Shown here piece after piece: positions 33,883-41,262 of a stretch of 64,000 bases of DNA (position 1 is the first letter of the stretch; each line of letters starts with the position of its first letter). This DNA comes from Gaiellasilicea sp963705515. Its GTDB lineage: Bacteria; Actinomycetota; Thermoleophilia; Gaiellales; Gaiellaceae. A model generated the notes under the pieces. That model did not search any database, was not told the DNA's origin, and saw only the letters and a list, made by a program, of their open reading frames with translations. The translations under genes and the position numbers were made by a program. Location of the stretch: NCBI GenBank assembly GCA_963705515.1, contig CAVPJV010000008.1:744001-808000 (forward strand), written 5' to 3'.

Positions 33883-34701
33883 ATGACGGCTGCAACGATC
33901 CTCGAGACCAGGCTCGCCGGCACCGTCGAGTACCACGTCGGCGGTGAGGGCGAGCCCGTGCTGCTCGTCCACGGGCTCGGCGGCTCGTCGGGGAACTGGG
34001 TCGAGGTGGTGCCCGAGCTCGTCGAGCGCTACCGCGTGATCGCGGTCGATCTCCCCGGTCACGCGGGCTCCGGGCCGCTCGCTCGTGGCGCGACGATGGA
34101 CGACTTCGCCGCCGCGACGGCAGCCGTGCTCGATGCGGAGGGCGTCCAGCGCGCGGTCGTCGCGGGCCACTCGCTCGGAGGCCTGGTCGCGCTGCGGCTT
34201 GCCCGCAGCCGGCCGGAGCTCGTTCGCGGGCTGCTCCTCATCGCCCCCGCCGGCATCGCGACGACCTCGCGGGTCATGGAGGCGCTCGTGATTGTTACCG
34301 CGGCGATCCGGCCGGGCCGCGCCGTCGCGCGCTTCCGCCACCGCTGGGCCGATCGCGTCTGGTACCGGCGTGCGGTCTTCCGGCCGTGGTTCGTCTCCGA
34401 TCCGGTCGCGCTGACGCCGCGCGCGACGCACGGCCTGCTCTCCGACCAGCCCCGGCACACGGACACGAAGCTCGCCGGACGGGCGATGATCGCCGACGAT
34501 CCGCGGCGGCATCTGCCAGAGATCGGCTGTCCGGTCGTGATCCTCTGGGGCGCCCGCGACGCGCAGCTGCCGCTCGAGGACGCGTTCGAGTACGCACGTC
34601 GGCTCCGCGCCAGGCTGCGCCTGGTCGCCGACTGCGGCCACCTCGTGATCGTGGAACGGCCGCACGCCGTCGTGGACGCTCTGGCGGACGTGGCCGCGTG
34701 A
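33883..34701 (+). CDS. Alpha/beta-fold hydrolase
   Basis: The 272-residue product has the hydrolase fold: VLLVHGLGGSSGNW as oxyanion loop, nucleophile elbow GHSLGG, an Asp in WGARDAQLP and the catalytic His in ADCGHLVIVERP. The substrate is unknown; the closest groups include C-C bond hydrolases and esterases. ATG 33883 follows a TACTTT box by about seven bases. It overlaps the following acetyltransferase gene by four bases. Confidence 0.88.
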   Translation: MTAATILETRLAGTVEYHVGGEGEPVLLVHGLGGSSGNWVEVVPELVERYRVIAVDLPGHAGSGPLARGATMDDFAAATAAVLDAEGVQRAVVAGHSLGGLVALRLARSRPELVRGLLLIAPAGIATTSRVMEALVIVTAAIRPGRAVARFRHRWADRVWYRRAVFRPWFVSDPVALTPRATHGLLSDQPRHTDTKLAGRAMIADDPRRHLPEIGCPVVILWGARDAQLPLEDAFEYARRLRARLRLVADCGHLVIVERPHAVVDALADVAA

Positions 34702-35150
34702 TCGCGCTGCGACTGCTGCGGGAGAACGAGTACGCCGACTGGGACGCGGCGCACCGGGCGGAGTACGCGCGTGGGCTGATCTCGCACGTCGGCATGTCTC
34801 CGGAGGACGCCGAGGCGAAGGTCGAGCGGGACGTCGCGGCCGTGCTCCCGGACGGGCCGGCGACGCCCGGGACGCAGATCTGGGCGGTCGAGGACGACGG
34901 CCGCAGGGTCGGGACGGTCTTCGTCGGCATCCGCGACGCCGGCGCCTGGCTCTACGACATCACGATCGACGAGGACGAGCGCGGCCGCGGCTACGGGCGG
35001 GCGGCGATGGTCGCGCTCGAGGACGAGGTGCGTGCGCTCGGCCACGCCACGATCGCGCTCAACGTCTGGGGCGCGAACGAGGTCGCGCGCGGTCTCTACA
35101 GGTCGCTCGGCTGGGCCGAGGAGTCGGTGCACATGCGCAAGCGCCTCTAG
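34698..35150 (+). CDS. GNAT-family N-acetyltransferase
   Basis: The 150-residue product shows the GNAT fold: LYDITIDEDERGRGYGRAAMVALEDEV is the acetyl-CoA binding motif A, and ALNVWGANEVARGLYRSLGW is motif B. GTG 34698 overlaps the stop of the hydrolase (GTGA), so the two are co-translated. The acceptor substrate is unknown. The stop meets that of the convergent Nif3-like gene. Confidence 0.9.
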   Translation: MIALRLLRENEYADWDAAHRAEYARGLISHVGMSPEDAEAKVERDVAAVLPDGPATPGTQIWAVEDDGRRVGTVFVGIRDAGAWLYDITIDEDERGRGYGRAAMVALEDEVRALGHATIALNVWGANEVARGLYRSLGWAEESVHMRKRL

Positions 35151-35890
35151 ACGGGGTTCTCGACCGGGACGAACTCCCAGTCGAGGCCGAACTGCTCGGC
35201 GAGCCGCGCCGACAGCGCCTGGACGCCGAGCCGCTCGGTCGCGTCGTGACCACCAGCGACGAAGTGGATCCCGAGCTCGCGGGCCGTCTGCAGGCTCGGC
35301 TCCTCGGGCTCGCCGGTGAGAAGGAGGTCGTAGCCCTCGTGGGCGGCGTCGATCAGGAGGCGCCCGGCCGCTCCCGAGCAGATCGCGACGCGCTCGATCC
35401 GATCCGGGCCGTGCGCGAAGACGAGCGGCGCGCGGCCGACCGTCTCGCGAACACGTGCGGTGAACTCCTCGATCCCGAGCGGCCCCCGCAGCCTCCCGCC
35501 CTGCCCGACGTCGGCGAACGGACGCTCGACCTCGACCCCGAGCGCCTCGGCGAGCAGGGCGTTGTTGCCGAGCTCCGGATGCGCGTCGAGCGCAAGGTGA
35601 TAGGCGGCCAGGCTGAGGTCGGCGGCGAAGAGCGTCTCCAGCCGCCCGCGCTGGCGCCGGTCGATCCAGACCGGCTCGTTCCGCCAGAACAGCCCGTGGT
35701 GGACGATCAGCAGCTCCGCGCCGGCCGCGGCCGCGCGCTCGAAGAGCTCCTTCGACGACGAGACCCCGCACGCGATCTTCGTCACCTCGTCCGCGCCGAG
35801 CACCTGCAGGCCGGGTGTCCCGTACTCGGGGAAGCGGTCGACCCCGAGCAGTTCGTCGGCGAAGCGGATGATCTCGTCGCGCTGAGCCAC
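35147..35890 (-). CDS. Nif3-like dinuclear metal centre protein
   Basis: The 247-residue product has the Nif3/YbgI (GTP cyclohydrolase I type 2) pattern: a His pair in LLIVHHGLFW, YHLALDAHPELGNNALLAEALG, and late GHDATERLG, which together hold two metal ions. This is the short form without the middle CutA-like insert. The exact reaction in bacteria is not settled. ATG 35890 lies close to the divergent tRNA-Pro gene. Confidence 0.9.
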   Translation of the reverse strand: MAQRDEIIRFADELLGVDRFPEYGTPGLQVLGADEVTKIACGVSSSKELFERAAAAGAELLIVHHGLFWRNEPVWIDRRQRGRLETLFAADLSLAAYHLALDAHPELGNNALLAEALGVEVERPFADVGQGGRLRGPLGIEEFTARVRETVGRAPLVFAHGPDRIERVAICSGAAGRLLIDAAHEGYDLLLTGEPEEPSLQTARELGIHFVAGGHDATERLGVQALSARLAEQFGLDWEFVPVENPV

Positions 35891-35919
35891 GGGCCGATTA
35901 TCGCTACCCTTTCCGCGCT

Positions 35920-35993
35920 CGGGGTGTGGCGCAGCCTGGTAGCGCGCTCCGTTCGGGTCGGAGAGGTCCGGAGTTCAAATCTCCGCACCCCGA
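35920..35993 (+). tRNA. tRNA-Pro (anticodon CGG)
   Basis: Acceptor CGGGGTG (35920-35926) pairs with CACCCCG (35986-35992). The anticodon arm ctccg-ttcgggt-cggag has CGG at the anticodon and U before it. The D arm (gcagcctggtagc) and the T loop (gagttcaaatctc) are complete, with discriminator A and no encoded CCA. It reads CCG codons, which are common in this DNA. The accessory region begins right behind it. Confidence 0.96.
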
Positions 35994-36000
35994 TAGAGTC

Positions 36001-36024
36001 GTGGGGGAACTCTGGTTCCCCCAC
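36001..36024 (+). terminator. Hairpin behind tRNA-Pro
   Basis: gtgggggaac and gttcccccac form a perfect 10 bp stem with a TCTG loop, eight bases behind the tRNA. It probably ends the tRNA transcript and lies just before the ribosome binding site of the GFA gene. Confidence 0.75.
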
Positions 36025-36052
36025 GAACCTTTAGGAGGAGGTCGCAAGCGAC

Positions 36053-36526
36053 GTGCTCGAAGGCGGCTGCGCCTGCGGGGAGGTTCGGTACCGGCTCACG
36101 TCGGACCCGCTGTTCACGCACTGCTGTCACTGTCTCAACTGCCAGCGGCAGACCGGAAGCGCGTTCGTCGTCAATCTGCTGATCGAAGCCGACCGCGTCG
36201 AGCTGCTGGCCGGCGAGCCGAAGCCGGTCGACGTACCCCGCAGCGGTGGCAAGAAGCAGCGGATCTTCCGCTGTCCGACGTGCGAGATCGCGGTCTACAG
36301 CCGCTACACCCGCGCGAGCATCCTGTTCGTCCGCGGTGGCACGCTCGACGACCCGTCGAAGGTGACGCCCGACGTCCACATCTACACGCGCTCGAAGCTG
36401 AGCTGGGTCATGTTGCCGGACTCGGTTCCGGCGTTCGCGACCTACTACGACACGAAGAAGCTGTGGCCGGCCAGCAGTCTCGACCGCCTCGGGGCGATCG
36501 CAGCGTCGAGGCGCTCCGCCGGTTGA
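36053..36526 (+). CDS. GFA-family protein (glutathione-dependent formaldehyde-activating type)
   Basis: The 157-residue product has the zinc pattern of the GFA fold: GGCACGEVRYR with two Cys, HCCHCLNCQRQTGSAF and later CPTCEI. GTG 36053 follows aggaggaggtc. The family name comes from a Paracoccus protein, but most members have no proven reaction; a role with thiol adducts is possible. It is the first gene behind tRNA-Pro. Confidence 0.85.
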   Translation: MLEGGCACGEVRYRLTSDPLFTHCCHCLNCQRQTGSAFVVNLLIEADRVELLAGEPKPVDVPRSGGKKQRIFRCPTCEIAVYSRYTRASILFVRGGTLDDPSKVTPDVHIYTRSKLSWVMLPDSVPAFATYYDTKKLWPASSLDRLGAIAASRRSAG

Positions 36527-36786
36527 GGAGCTGACGACACCCGCTGACCGGTGGGGCTACGGATGTGGTCGCAGCTTGTCGAGCACCTTGTCCACGACCT
36601 TGCGATCGGCCCGTAGGGCGATGCCGGCGAGGTCGAGCGCGTCCGCAGATCAGGTTCTGCGCGAGCGTTCGCGAATGACGCCCGAAGCAGCAGCCGGCTG
36701 GCGGTCGACGCGACGCGACCGTTGTCTAAGTGAGAGGATCAGCCGAGCAGGCTCACGTAGGGCATAGACCGTCGAAGGGAGTCTCC
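36527..36786. other. Intergenic region with gene remnant and first dispersed repeat
   Basis: On the minus strand a short frame ends at 36557 and reads ADALDLAGIALRADRKVVDK plus a short end, which looks like the last 30 residues of a lost gene; no start or upstream part remains. Repeat copy A lies at 36660-36690. No intact gene is seen here. Confidence 0.4.
36660..36690 (+). repeat. Dispersed ~32 bp repeat, copy A
   Basis: gcgagcgttcgcgaatgacg is a diverged copy of the consensus gggccagcg-ttcgggaatgtcccctgacga. It lies 97 bases before the ABM-like gene, in + orientation. The GGGA/TCCC half-sites of other copies are GCGA and ACGC here. Confidence 0.6.
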
Positions 36787-37110
36787 ATGCCGGTCATCAT
36801 GGTTCAGGAGATCGCGGCCGATCCGAATGGACTCGAGCAGTTCGCAGCTGCCAATCAGGAGTCGGTCAGAGCGATTCTCGAAGCCGCCAGGAAGCACGGC
36901 CTGACCGCACATCGGTTCTATGGCTCCGAAGCTGGAAAGAAGGTGCTGATCGTGGACGAGTGGCCCGATCGGGAGAGCTTCGAGTCTTTCGCCGCGGAGC
37001 AAGCGCCGCAGATCGAGCCAATGCTCGAGGCGGCTGGCGCGACCGAGGTATCCGAGCCGACGTACTGGCGTGAGCTGACAACTCATGACGCTTTCGGCTG
37101 GGGTGCTTGA
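36787..37110 (+). CDS. Small ABM-like (ferredoxin-fold monooxygenase) protein
   Basis: The 107-residue product starts MPVIMVQEIAADPNGLEQF and has ILEAARKHGLTAHRFYGSEAGKKVLIVDEWPDRESFESF, the beta-alpha-beta pattern of antibiotic-biosynthesis-monooxygenase-like dimers. The substrate is unknown. ATG 36787 follows gaagggagtctcc. It stands alone between repeat copies A and B. Confidence 0.7.
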   Translation: MPVIMVQEIAADPNGLEQFAAANQESVRAILEAARKHGLTAHRFYGSEAGKKVLIVDEWPDRESFESFAAEQAPQIEPMLEAAGATEVSEPTYWRELTTHDAFGWGA

Positions 37111-37147
37111 CGCGGTTGCCTAGCCCTCGGAGGCCGAGGAAGTCGGC

Positions 37148-37180
37148 CTGCGCCAGCGTGCGGGAATGTCCCCGACGGGG
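37148..37180 (+). repeat. Dispersed ~32 bp repeat, copy B
   Basis: tgcgccagcgtgcgggaatg followed by tccccgacgggg matches the consensus well. It lies behind the ABM-like gene and about 180 bases before the metallo-beta-lactamase-fold gene. The 250-base spacer around it holds no other gene that can be seen. Confidence 0.8.
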
Positions 37181-37360
37181 AGGCTGCGAGTAGGCCGGAC
37201 GGTGCGTAGGTTCCGTCAGCGCCGTTTCCGTCGCTCGGAGCGCCACCGGCGCAGTCGCATCGAAGAGCCAACTGGTCGAGAGACCTCGGCATCGATTGAT
37301 GCGAAGCGATGACTTCGCCTCGCGGCAGGAGTCGTACCGTCGGTAAGAGGTTGATTGGTG

Positions 37361-37975
37361 ATGACGCCGCCCACGATCACGCCGCTGCTCGCGGCCGACC
37401 TGCTCGCCGAGGGCGAGCGGATGCCGGTCTACGTGCACGTCATCGACCATCCCGATGCGCGCGTGCTGGTCGACACCGGCATGACGGAGCTGCACCCGGC
37501 AGTGGCCGACCTCGATCCACGCCTCGTCCCACTGAGCGAGCAGGCCTTCGACCTCGCCGGCATCGACATCGTCGTCAACACACACCTGCACTTCGACCAC
37601 TGCGGCGGCAACCACCTCTTCGCCGGCAGGCCGATCTACGTCCAGCGGCGGGAGCTCGACGACGCTCGCAACGAGGACGACTACACCATTCGCGAGTGGG
37701 TCGAGGCGCCCGGCGTGCGGTACGTGCCGGTCGACGGCGAGCACGAGCTGCTGCCCGGGCTCCGGCTCGTCCCGGCGCCGGGCCACACGCGCGGCATGCA
37801 GGTGGTCGTCGTCGAGACCGGCGGGCGTCCGGTCGTCGTAGGCGGTGACGTGGCGGTTTGGTTCGGCGAGCTCGACGAGCCGCACACCGAAGGCCAGCTG
37901 CGGGTGCGCGCGCTCGAGCCCGAGCTCGTCTGGCTCGCGCACGAGCACGAGCCCTGGCGGCCGCGCACCATGTAA
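37361..37975 (+). CDS. Metallo-beta-lactamase-fold hydrolase (lactonase-like)
   Basis: The 204-residue product has the HxHxDH motif in NTHLHFDHCGGNHLF, a later His in APGHTRGMQVVVV, an Asp in VVGGDVAVWFG and a final His-rich HEHEPW. Spacing is like AiiA-type N-acyl homoserine lactonases, but many MBL hydrolases share this, so quorum quenching is only a possibility. ATG 37361 is preceded by GTG and TTG codons; the ribosome binding site is weak. Confidence 0.82.
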   Translation: MTPPTITPLLAADLLAEGERMPVYVHVIDHPDARVLVDTGMTELHPAVADLDPRLVPLSEQAFDLAGIDIVVNTHLHFDHCGGNHLFAGRPIYVQRRELDDARNEDDYTIREWVEAPGVRYVPVDGEHELLPGLRLVPAPGHTRGMQVVVVETGGRPVVVGGDVAVWFGELDEPHTEGQLRVRALEPELVWLAHEHEPWRPRTM

Positions 37976-37990
37976 GGCGCGCCGCAGTGC

Positions 37991-38098
37991 ATGTGGCCCG
38001 CGGCCTACAAGTGGGTCGTCCTCTCGAACACAACGATCGGGACGGCGGATCGCTGGCAGAAGCGGACGGGCAACGAAGTCGAGCCTCCGTCGCACTAG
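37991..38098 (+). pseudogene. Remnant of a DHA2-type MFS transporter
   Basis: A 35-codon frame reads MWPAAYKWVVLSNTTIG and then leaves the expected sequence, ending GNEVEPPSH. KWVVLSNTTIG is the start of the first membrane helix of DHA2-family drug exporters, which normally run to about 500 residues. The rest looks like a different segment, as if an internal deletion had joined the ends. It sits between the MBL-fold gene and the RibD-like gene. Confidence 0.4.
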
Positions 38099-38244
38099 GT
38101 TCAGCCCGGGGAGTGTGCGTTGCCGTGCGCGAGTGTGAATTTGTCGCTTGAGCCTTGTCGCCAGCTTCGTCAAGCTCCTGGCTTCGATCGATGACTTCTG
38201 ACGCGCTGGGCGGTCTCACGAGCATGTCTGCAAAGGGAGGATCG

Positions 38245-38877
38245 ATGAGCAAGCTGAAGCTGACCATCACGATGTCGATCGACGGCTTCGTCGCCGGCCC
38301 GGACCAGTCGCCAGAGCATCCGCTCGGGGTCGGCGGTGAGGAGCTCCACGACTGGCTGGTCCCGCTCAAGGCGTTCCGCGAGAGCCACGGCGAGGAGGGC
38401 GGCGAGGTCAATGCGAGCACGCCGTTCGCCGAGGGCATCCTCGGCGGCGCCGGCGCGACCATCATGGGCCGGAACATGTTCGGCGGCGGCCCGGGACCGT
38501 GGGACGAGTCGTGGAAGGGCTGGTGGGGAGACGATCCGCCCTTCCACCATCCGGTCTTCGTCCTCACTAGCCATCTGCGCGAGCCGCTTGAGATGCAGGG
38601 CGGAACGACGTTCCACTTCGTCACGGACGGGATCGGGTCGGCGCTCGAACAGGCGCGGGCAGCAGCCGGAGAGAAGGAGGTGTCTCTCGGGGGCGGGGCG
38701 TCCGTCGCGCAGCAATACCTCGCAGCGGGTTTGCTCGACGAGATCGTCGTCTCGGTCGTCCCGATCCTGCTCGGAGGCGGCGCTCGGCTGTTCGAAAACG
38801 TGGGAAATGTGAAGCTCGAGCAGGTCGAGTCGGTCGAGGGCCCGGGAGTGACTCACATCAGGTACGCCCGGGCATAG
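38245..38877 (+). CDS. Dihydrofolate reductase/RibD C-terminal-like protein
   Basis: The 210-residue product starts SKLKLTITMSIDGFVAGPDQS and has ATIMGRNMFGGG, HHPVFVLTSH, VSLGGGASVAQQYLAAGLLDEI and PILLGGGARLF, the NADPH-binding pattern of the RibD_C/DHFR-like family. The reductant role is clear from the fold, but the substrate is unknown. ATG 38245 follows aagggaggatcg. Such genes are common passengers in accessory regions. Confidence 0.85.
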   Translation: MSKLKLTITMSIDGFVAGPDQSPEHPLGVGGEELHDWLVPLKAFRESHGEEGGEVNASTPFAEGILGGAGATIMGRNMFGGGPGPWDESWKGWWGDDPPFHHPVFVLTSHLREPLEMQGGTTFHFVTDGIGSALEQARAAAGEKEVSLGGGASVAQQYLAAGLLDEIVVSVVPILLGGGARLFENVGNVKLEQVESVEGPGVTHIRYARA

Positions 38878-38953
38878 CTCTTTGCTGGAGCGCGGGGCGC
38901 ACCGCGAGAAGCCAAAAAGCCAGGAGCCCAACGTGCGAGAGAGAAGGTGCTCG

Positions 38954-38988
38954 GATGGGCCAGCGTCCAGGAATGTCCCCTGACGACG
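38954..38988 (+). repeat. Dispersed ~32 bp repeat, copy C
   Basis: atgggccagcgtccaggaat followed by gtcccctgacgacg is one of the best copies. It lies 27 bases before the VOC gene start at 39015 and behind the RibD-like gene. A GTTAGGC sequence nearby (38999-39005) resembles an integron attC core by itself, but no partner site is seen. Confidence 0.85.
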
Positions 38989-39014
38989 CGGGACGCCCCG
39001 TTAGGCTGTCCGCC

Positions 39015-39449
39015 ATGTTGACCAATCGCTCTGCGCCGCCTGCCACGGTGACACCGGTACTCGTCTATGACGATGTACGCGCCGCGGTCGCGTGGCTCGA
39101 ATCGGCGTTTGCGTTCGGAGAACGTGTGCGGATTGGTGACAGGCACCGCGCTCAGTTGCGCGTCGGCTCAGATGGTGCTGTCGTCGTGGCCGATGCGGGT
39201 GCCGATCGAGTTGCGCCAAGCAGCGGCGGTGTGACGCACATCGTCAAGGTACGTGTACCGGACGTGGACGCGGCGTTCGCTCGGGCGCGCGAAGCCGGCG
39301 CACGGGTCGTGGAGGAGTTGACGACGTGGGAATACGGAGAGCGTTCGGGCGTCGTCGAGGACATCGGCGGTCACCGCTGGGAACTGACGCAGACAGTACG
39401 CGACGTCGCGCCCGAGGAATGGGGTGGAGCGACAATCGCCCCCTGGTGA
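39015..39449 (+). CDS. VOC-family (glyoxalase/bleomycin resistance-like) protein
   Basis: The 144-residue product has two beta-alpha-beta-beta-beta modules: TPVLVYDDVRAAVAWLESAF and HIVKVRVPDVDAAFARAREAGA, with a late EDIGGHRWELTQ holding likely metal ligands. The reaction is unknown. The frame is open upstream through repeat copy C, but ATG 39015 fits the fold. The end abuts a truncated acetyltransferase on the other strand. Confidence 0.85.
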   Translation: MLTNRSAPPATVTPVLVYDDVRAAVAWLESAFAFGERVRIGDRHRAQLRVGSDGAVVVADAGADRVAPSSGGVTHIVKVRVPDVDAAFARAREAGARVVEELTTWEYGERSGVVEDIGGHRWELTQTVRDVAPEEWGGATIAPW

Positions 39450-39854
39450 GAGCCGTGCGATGTCCATGCCACGGCTGCGCATGTGCTCGACTGCGGACTC
39501 GGTGAGCCGCGAGCTGATGCCGCGCCGCTGATGGTCGGGATCGACGCCGATGATGTCGATCACGCCCATCCCCTCATGAAAGGCGTTCAGAGCGACCGCG
39601 ACGAATCCGATGGGCCGTTCATCCGTGACCGCGACCAGCACGTCCCGCTCCTCGTTCGTGCAAGCCGACCGGACGGCGTCAGCCTGGTCTTGCTTCCAGT
39701 CCGGATGCAAGCGGAGGAACATGTCGTCTCCCAAGACATCCCGTCCTGACGCGAAGACCGGTTCCCAGGCGCGTAGCGAAAACTCGACGATCGCCCCGAG
39801 GTCGTCCGGGCGGAACTCACGGATCATCGTCTCTTCGGCCACGACTGTCGACAC
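39450..39854 (-). pseudogene. GNAT acetyltransferase, 3'-truncated
   Basis: From ATG 39854 (or 39827) the sequence is a good GNAT: MIREFRPDDLGAIVEFSLRAW, IGFVAVALNAFHEGMGVIDI and GVDPDHQRRGISSRLTESAVEHMRSRGMDI. The part that should follow (the motif B helix and last strand, about 25 residues) is missing, and the frame runs into the antisense of the VOC gene. The break is at about 39450-39460. This marks a recombination junction. Confidence 0.7.
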
Positions 39855-39881
39855 GCTACCCCGCGGTCACAGCGCCGTTGG

Positions 39882-39917
39882 ATGGGCCAGCGATCGGGAA
39901 TGTCCCCTGAGGAGACG
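39882..39917 (+). repeat. Dispersed ~32 bp repeat, copy D
   Basis: atgggccagcgatcgggaat followed by gtcccctgaggagacg is close to the consensus. It lies between the start of the truncated acetyltransferase and the cupin gene, 57 bases before the cupin ATG. Confidence 0.85.
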
Positions 39918-39973
39918 GAGCGACCAAGCACGACATAGGCTTCTCTCCGGCGCAGATTGGATACGTTCGCCGA

Positions 39974-40438
39974 ATGAAGACGTTCAACCTCAACAGCGAC
40001 GAGTGGGATGGGACGCGGGACCGCGAGGGCTGGCGCGTCAAGGGCGCGCTTGTCGGCCAACACATCGGCGGTGAGCTAATCGGCGCGACCATGTCCGAGG
40101 TCGAGCCTGGCGACAAGCTCTGGCCCTACCACACGCACTACCTGAACGAGGAATGGGTGATCGCGCTCCGCGGCGAGCCGACACTGCGCACGCCCGAAGG
40201 TGAGCATGTGTTGAAGGAGGGTGACGTCGTCTGCTTTCCGCGGGGCAAAGACGGTGCGCATCAGATCATCAACCGAACAAACTCACCCATTCGCGTACTC
40301 ATGCTCTCCTCGATGATCCGCGGCGAGATCATCGAGTACCTCGACACCGGAAAGGTTCTCGCCAAGGACGCCCAGGACGAGGACATCATGTTCGCGAGGC
40401 CGGGACCCGACGTCGAGTACTGGGAAGGCGAGGACTAG
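39974..40438 (+). CDS. Cupin-domain protein, paralogue of the one at 47413
   Basis: The 154-residue product has the cupin motifs WPYHTHYLNEEWVIALRGEPTL (motif 1, metal ligands His, His, Glu) and KEGDVVCFPRGKDGAHQIIN (motif 2). It shares the layout and many residues with the cupin protein at 47413-47883 (YHYEYGAEEW and GDVVCFPEGPEGAH there). The function is unknown; such single-domain cupins include isomerases and dioxygenases. Confidence 0.85.
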   Translation: MKTFNLNSDEWDGTRDREGWRVKGALVGQHIGGELIGATMSEVEPGDKLWPYHTHYLNEEWVIALRGEPTLRTPEGEHVLKEGDVVCFPRGKDGAHQIINRTNSPIRVLMLSSMIRGEIIEYLDTGKVLAKDAQDEDIMFARPGPDVEYWEGED

Positions 40439-40486
40439 CTCCGGGCGACGCTCCGATTGACCGGGCCGCCGGGGTCGCGGAGTCGC

Positions 40487-40520
40487 ATGGGCCAGTGTTC
40501 GGGAATGACGCCTGACGAGG
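40487..40520 (+). repeat. Dispersed ~32 bp repeat, copy E
   Basis: atgggccagtgttcgggaat followed by gacgcctgacgagg. It lies 49 bases behind the cupin gene and 115 bases before the YCII-like gene. The sequence between it and the gene shows no further gene. Confidence 0.85.
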
Positions 40521-40634
40521 TGAACCCGGATCGGCTGGAGCAGCGATGAGTCTTCGGTGGTTTGTCAGTCTCTACCGCGTACGGGGCGAGGCTGAGATGC
40601 GGCCGGAGCAGGCCGCCGAGAGAGGAGTCATGAG

Positions 40635-40985
40635 ATGACGCGGTATCTGATTTCGTTCCCCAGCGGCGCGATGGACCACATCCCCGCTGAGGAGTTACCC
40701 GCCGTGGGAGAGGCTGCTCATGCGGTGGTCCAGGAGGCCATGGACGCAGGCGTTCTGGTGTTCGGCGGCGGGTTGGCCGAGAACGTGGATCCCGTCATGG
40801 TGGCCGGTGACGGGACGATCACCGCTGGCACGTACCCGCAGACCAAGGAGTTCAATGGCGGGTTCACGGTCCTCGACGTGACATCTCGGGGGGCAGCCTT
40901 GGAGTGGGCTGCGAAGATCGCAGCCGCCTGCCGCTGTGCTCAAGAGATCCGCGAGTTCGGGCCTGACTCAGCGGTGGGCAATTGA
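40635..40985 (+). CDS. YCII-related (DGPF-domain) protein
   Basis: The 116-residue product has the ferredoxin-like fold of this family with GGLAENVDPVMVAGDG and the conserved PQTKEFNGGFTVLDV segment, comparable to the DGPFAETKE motif. Family members are often encoded beside sigma factors, but none is near. ATG 40635 follows gagaggagtcatgag. It is flanked by repeat copies E and F. Confidence 0.8.
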   Translation: MTRYLISFPSGAMDHIPAEELPAVGEAAHAVVQEAMDAGVLVFGGGLAENVDPVMVAGDGTITAGTYPQTKEFNGGFTVLDVTSRGAALEWAAKIAAACRCAQEIREFGPDSAVGN

Positions 40986-41034
40986 GCGAAGCCCCAGATC
41001 GCCCCTTCATGCCAAGGCTCCCGACAGACGATCG

Positions 41035-41068
41035 CCTGGGCGAGCGTGCGGGAATGTCACCCGACGAG
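41035..41068 (+). repeat. Dispersed ~32 bp repeat, copy F
   Basis: ctgggcgagcgtgcgggaat followed by gtcacccgacgagc. It lies 50 bases behind the YCII-like gene in the same orientation as the other copies, but no + strand gene follows it. Confidence 0.8.
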
Positions 41069-41236
41069 CCCGACCTTCACGGCTCACGCGGTGATCCGAT
41101 ACGTGGAGTGCCACTGGGCCCACGCACCCGACCGACGTGCGAACAGGCTTCGCCTCGGGCACGAAGTCCCACGGCTCGGGGTTTCTGCCCTGAATACGGT
41201 TCTGCGGGTAAGCCGCAGGACGACTGGGGAGCGCCC

Positions 41237-41251
41237 CGATGGGCCAGCGTG
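41237..41251 (+). repeat. Dispersed repeat, copy G (5' half only)
   Basis: The first 13 bases (atgggccagcgtg) match the consensus and the rest is lost. It lies 12 bases beyond the DoxX stop and marks the right edge of the repeat-bearing region. Confidence 0.55.
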
Positions 41252-41262
41252 CTCTCGCCCGG

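Larger units (their letters stand above)
40986..41262. other. Intergenic region with two repeat copies
   Basis: This stretch holds repeat copies F and G and no credible gene on either strand. Frames across it have poor composition and no ribosome binding site. It ends at the stop of the DoxX-like gene. Confidence 0.6.

Noticed and set aside
37361..37975. Firm call of a quorum-quenching lactonase
   Set aside because: The HxHxDH motif is shared by many MBL-fold enzymes; nothing in the context supports homoserine lactones.
36660..41251. Integron attC array
   Set aside because: The repeats lack paired RYYYAAC/GTTRRRY cores and no integron integrase is present. One GTTAGGC at 38999 stands alone. 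Some other recombination system, or a regulatory repeat, remains open.
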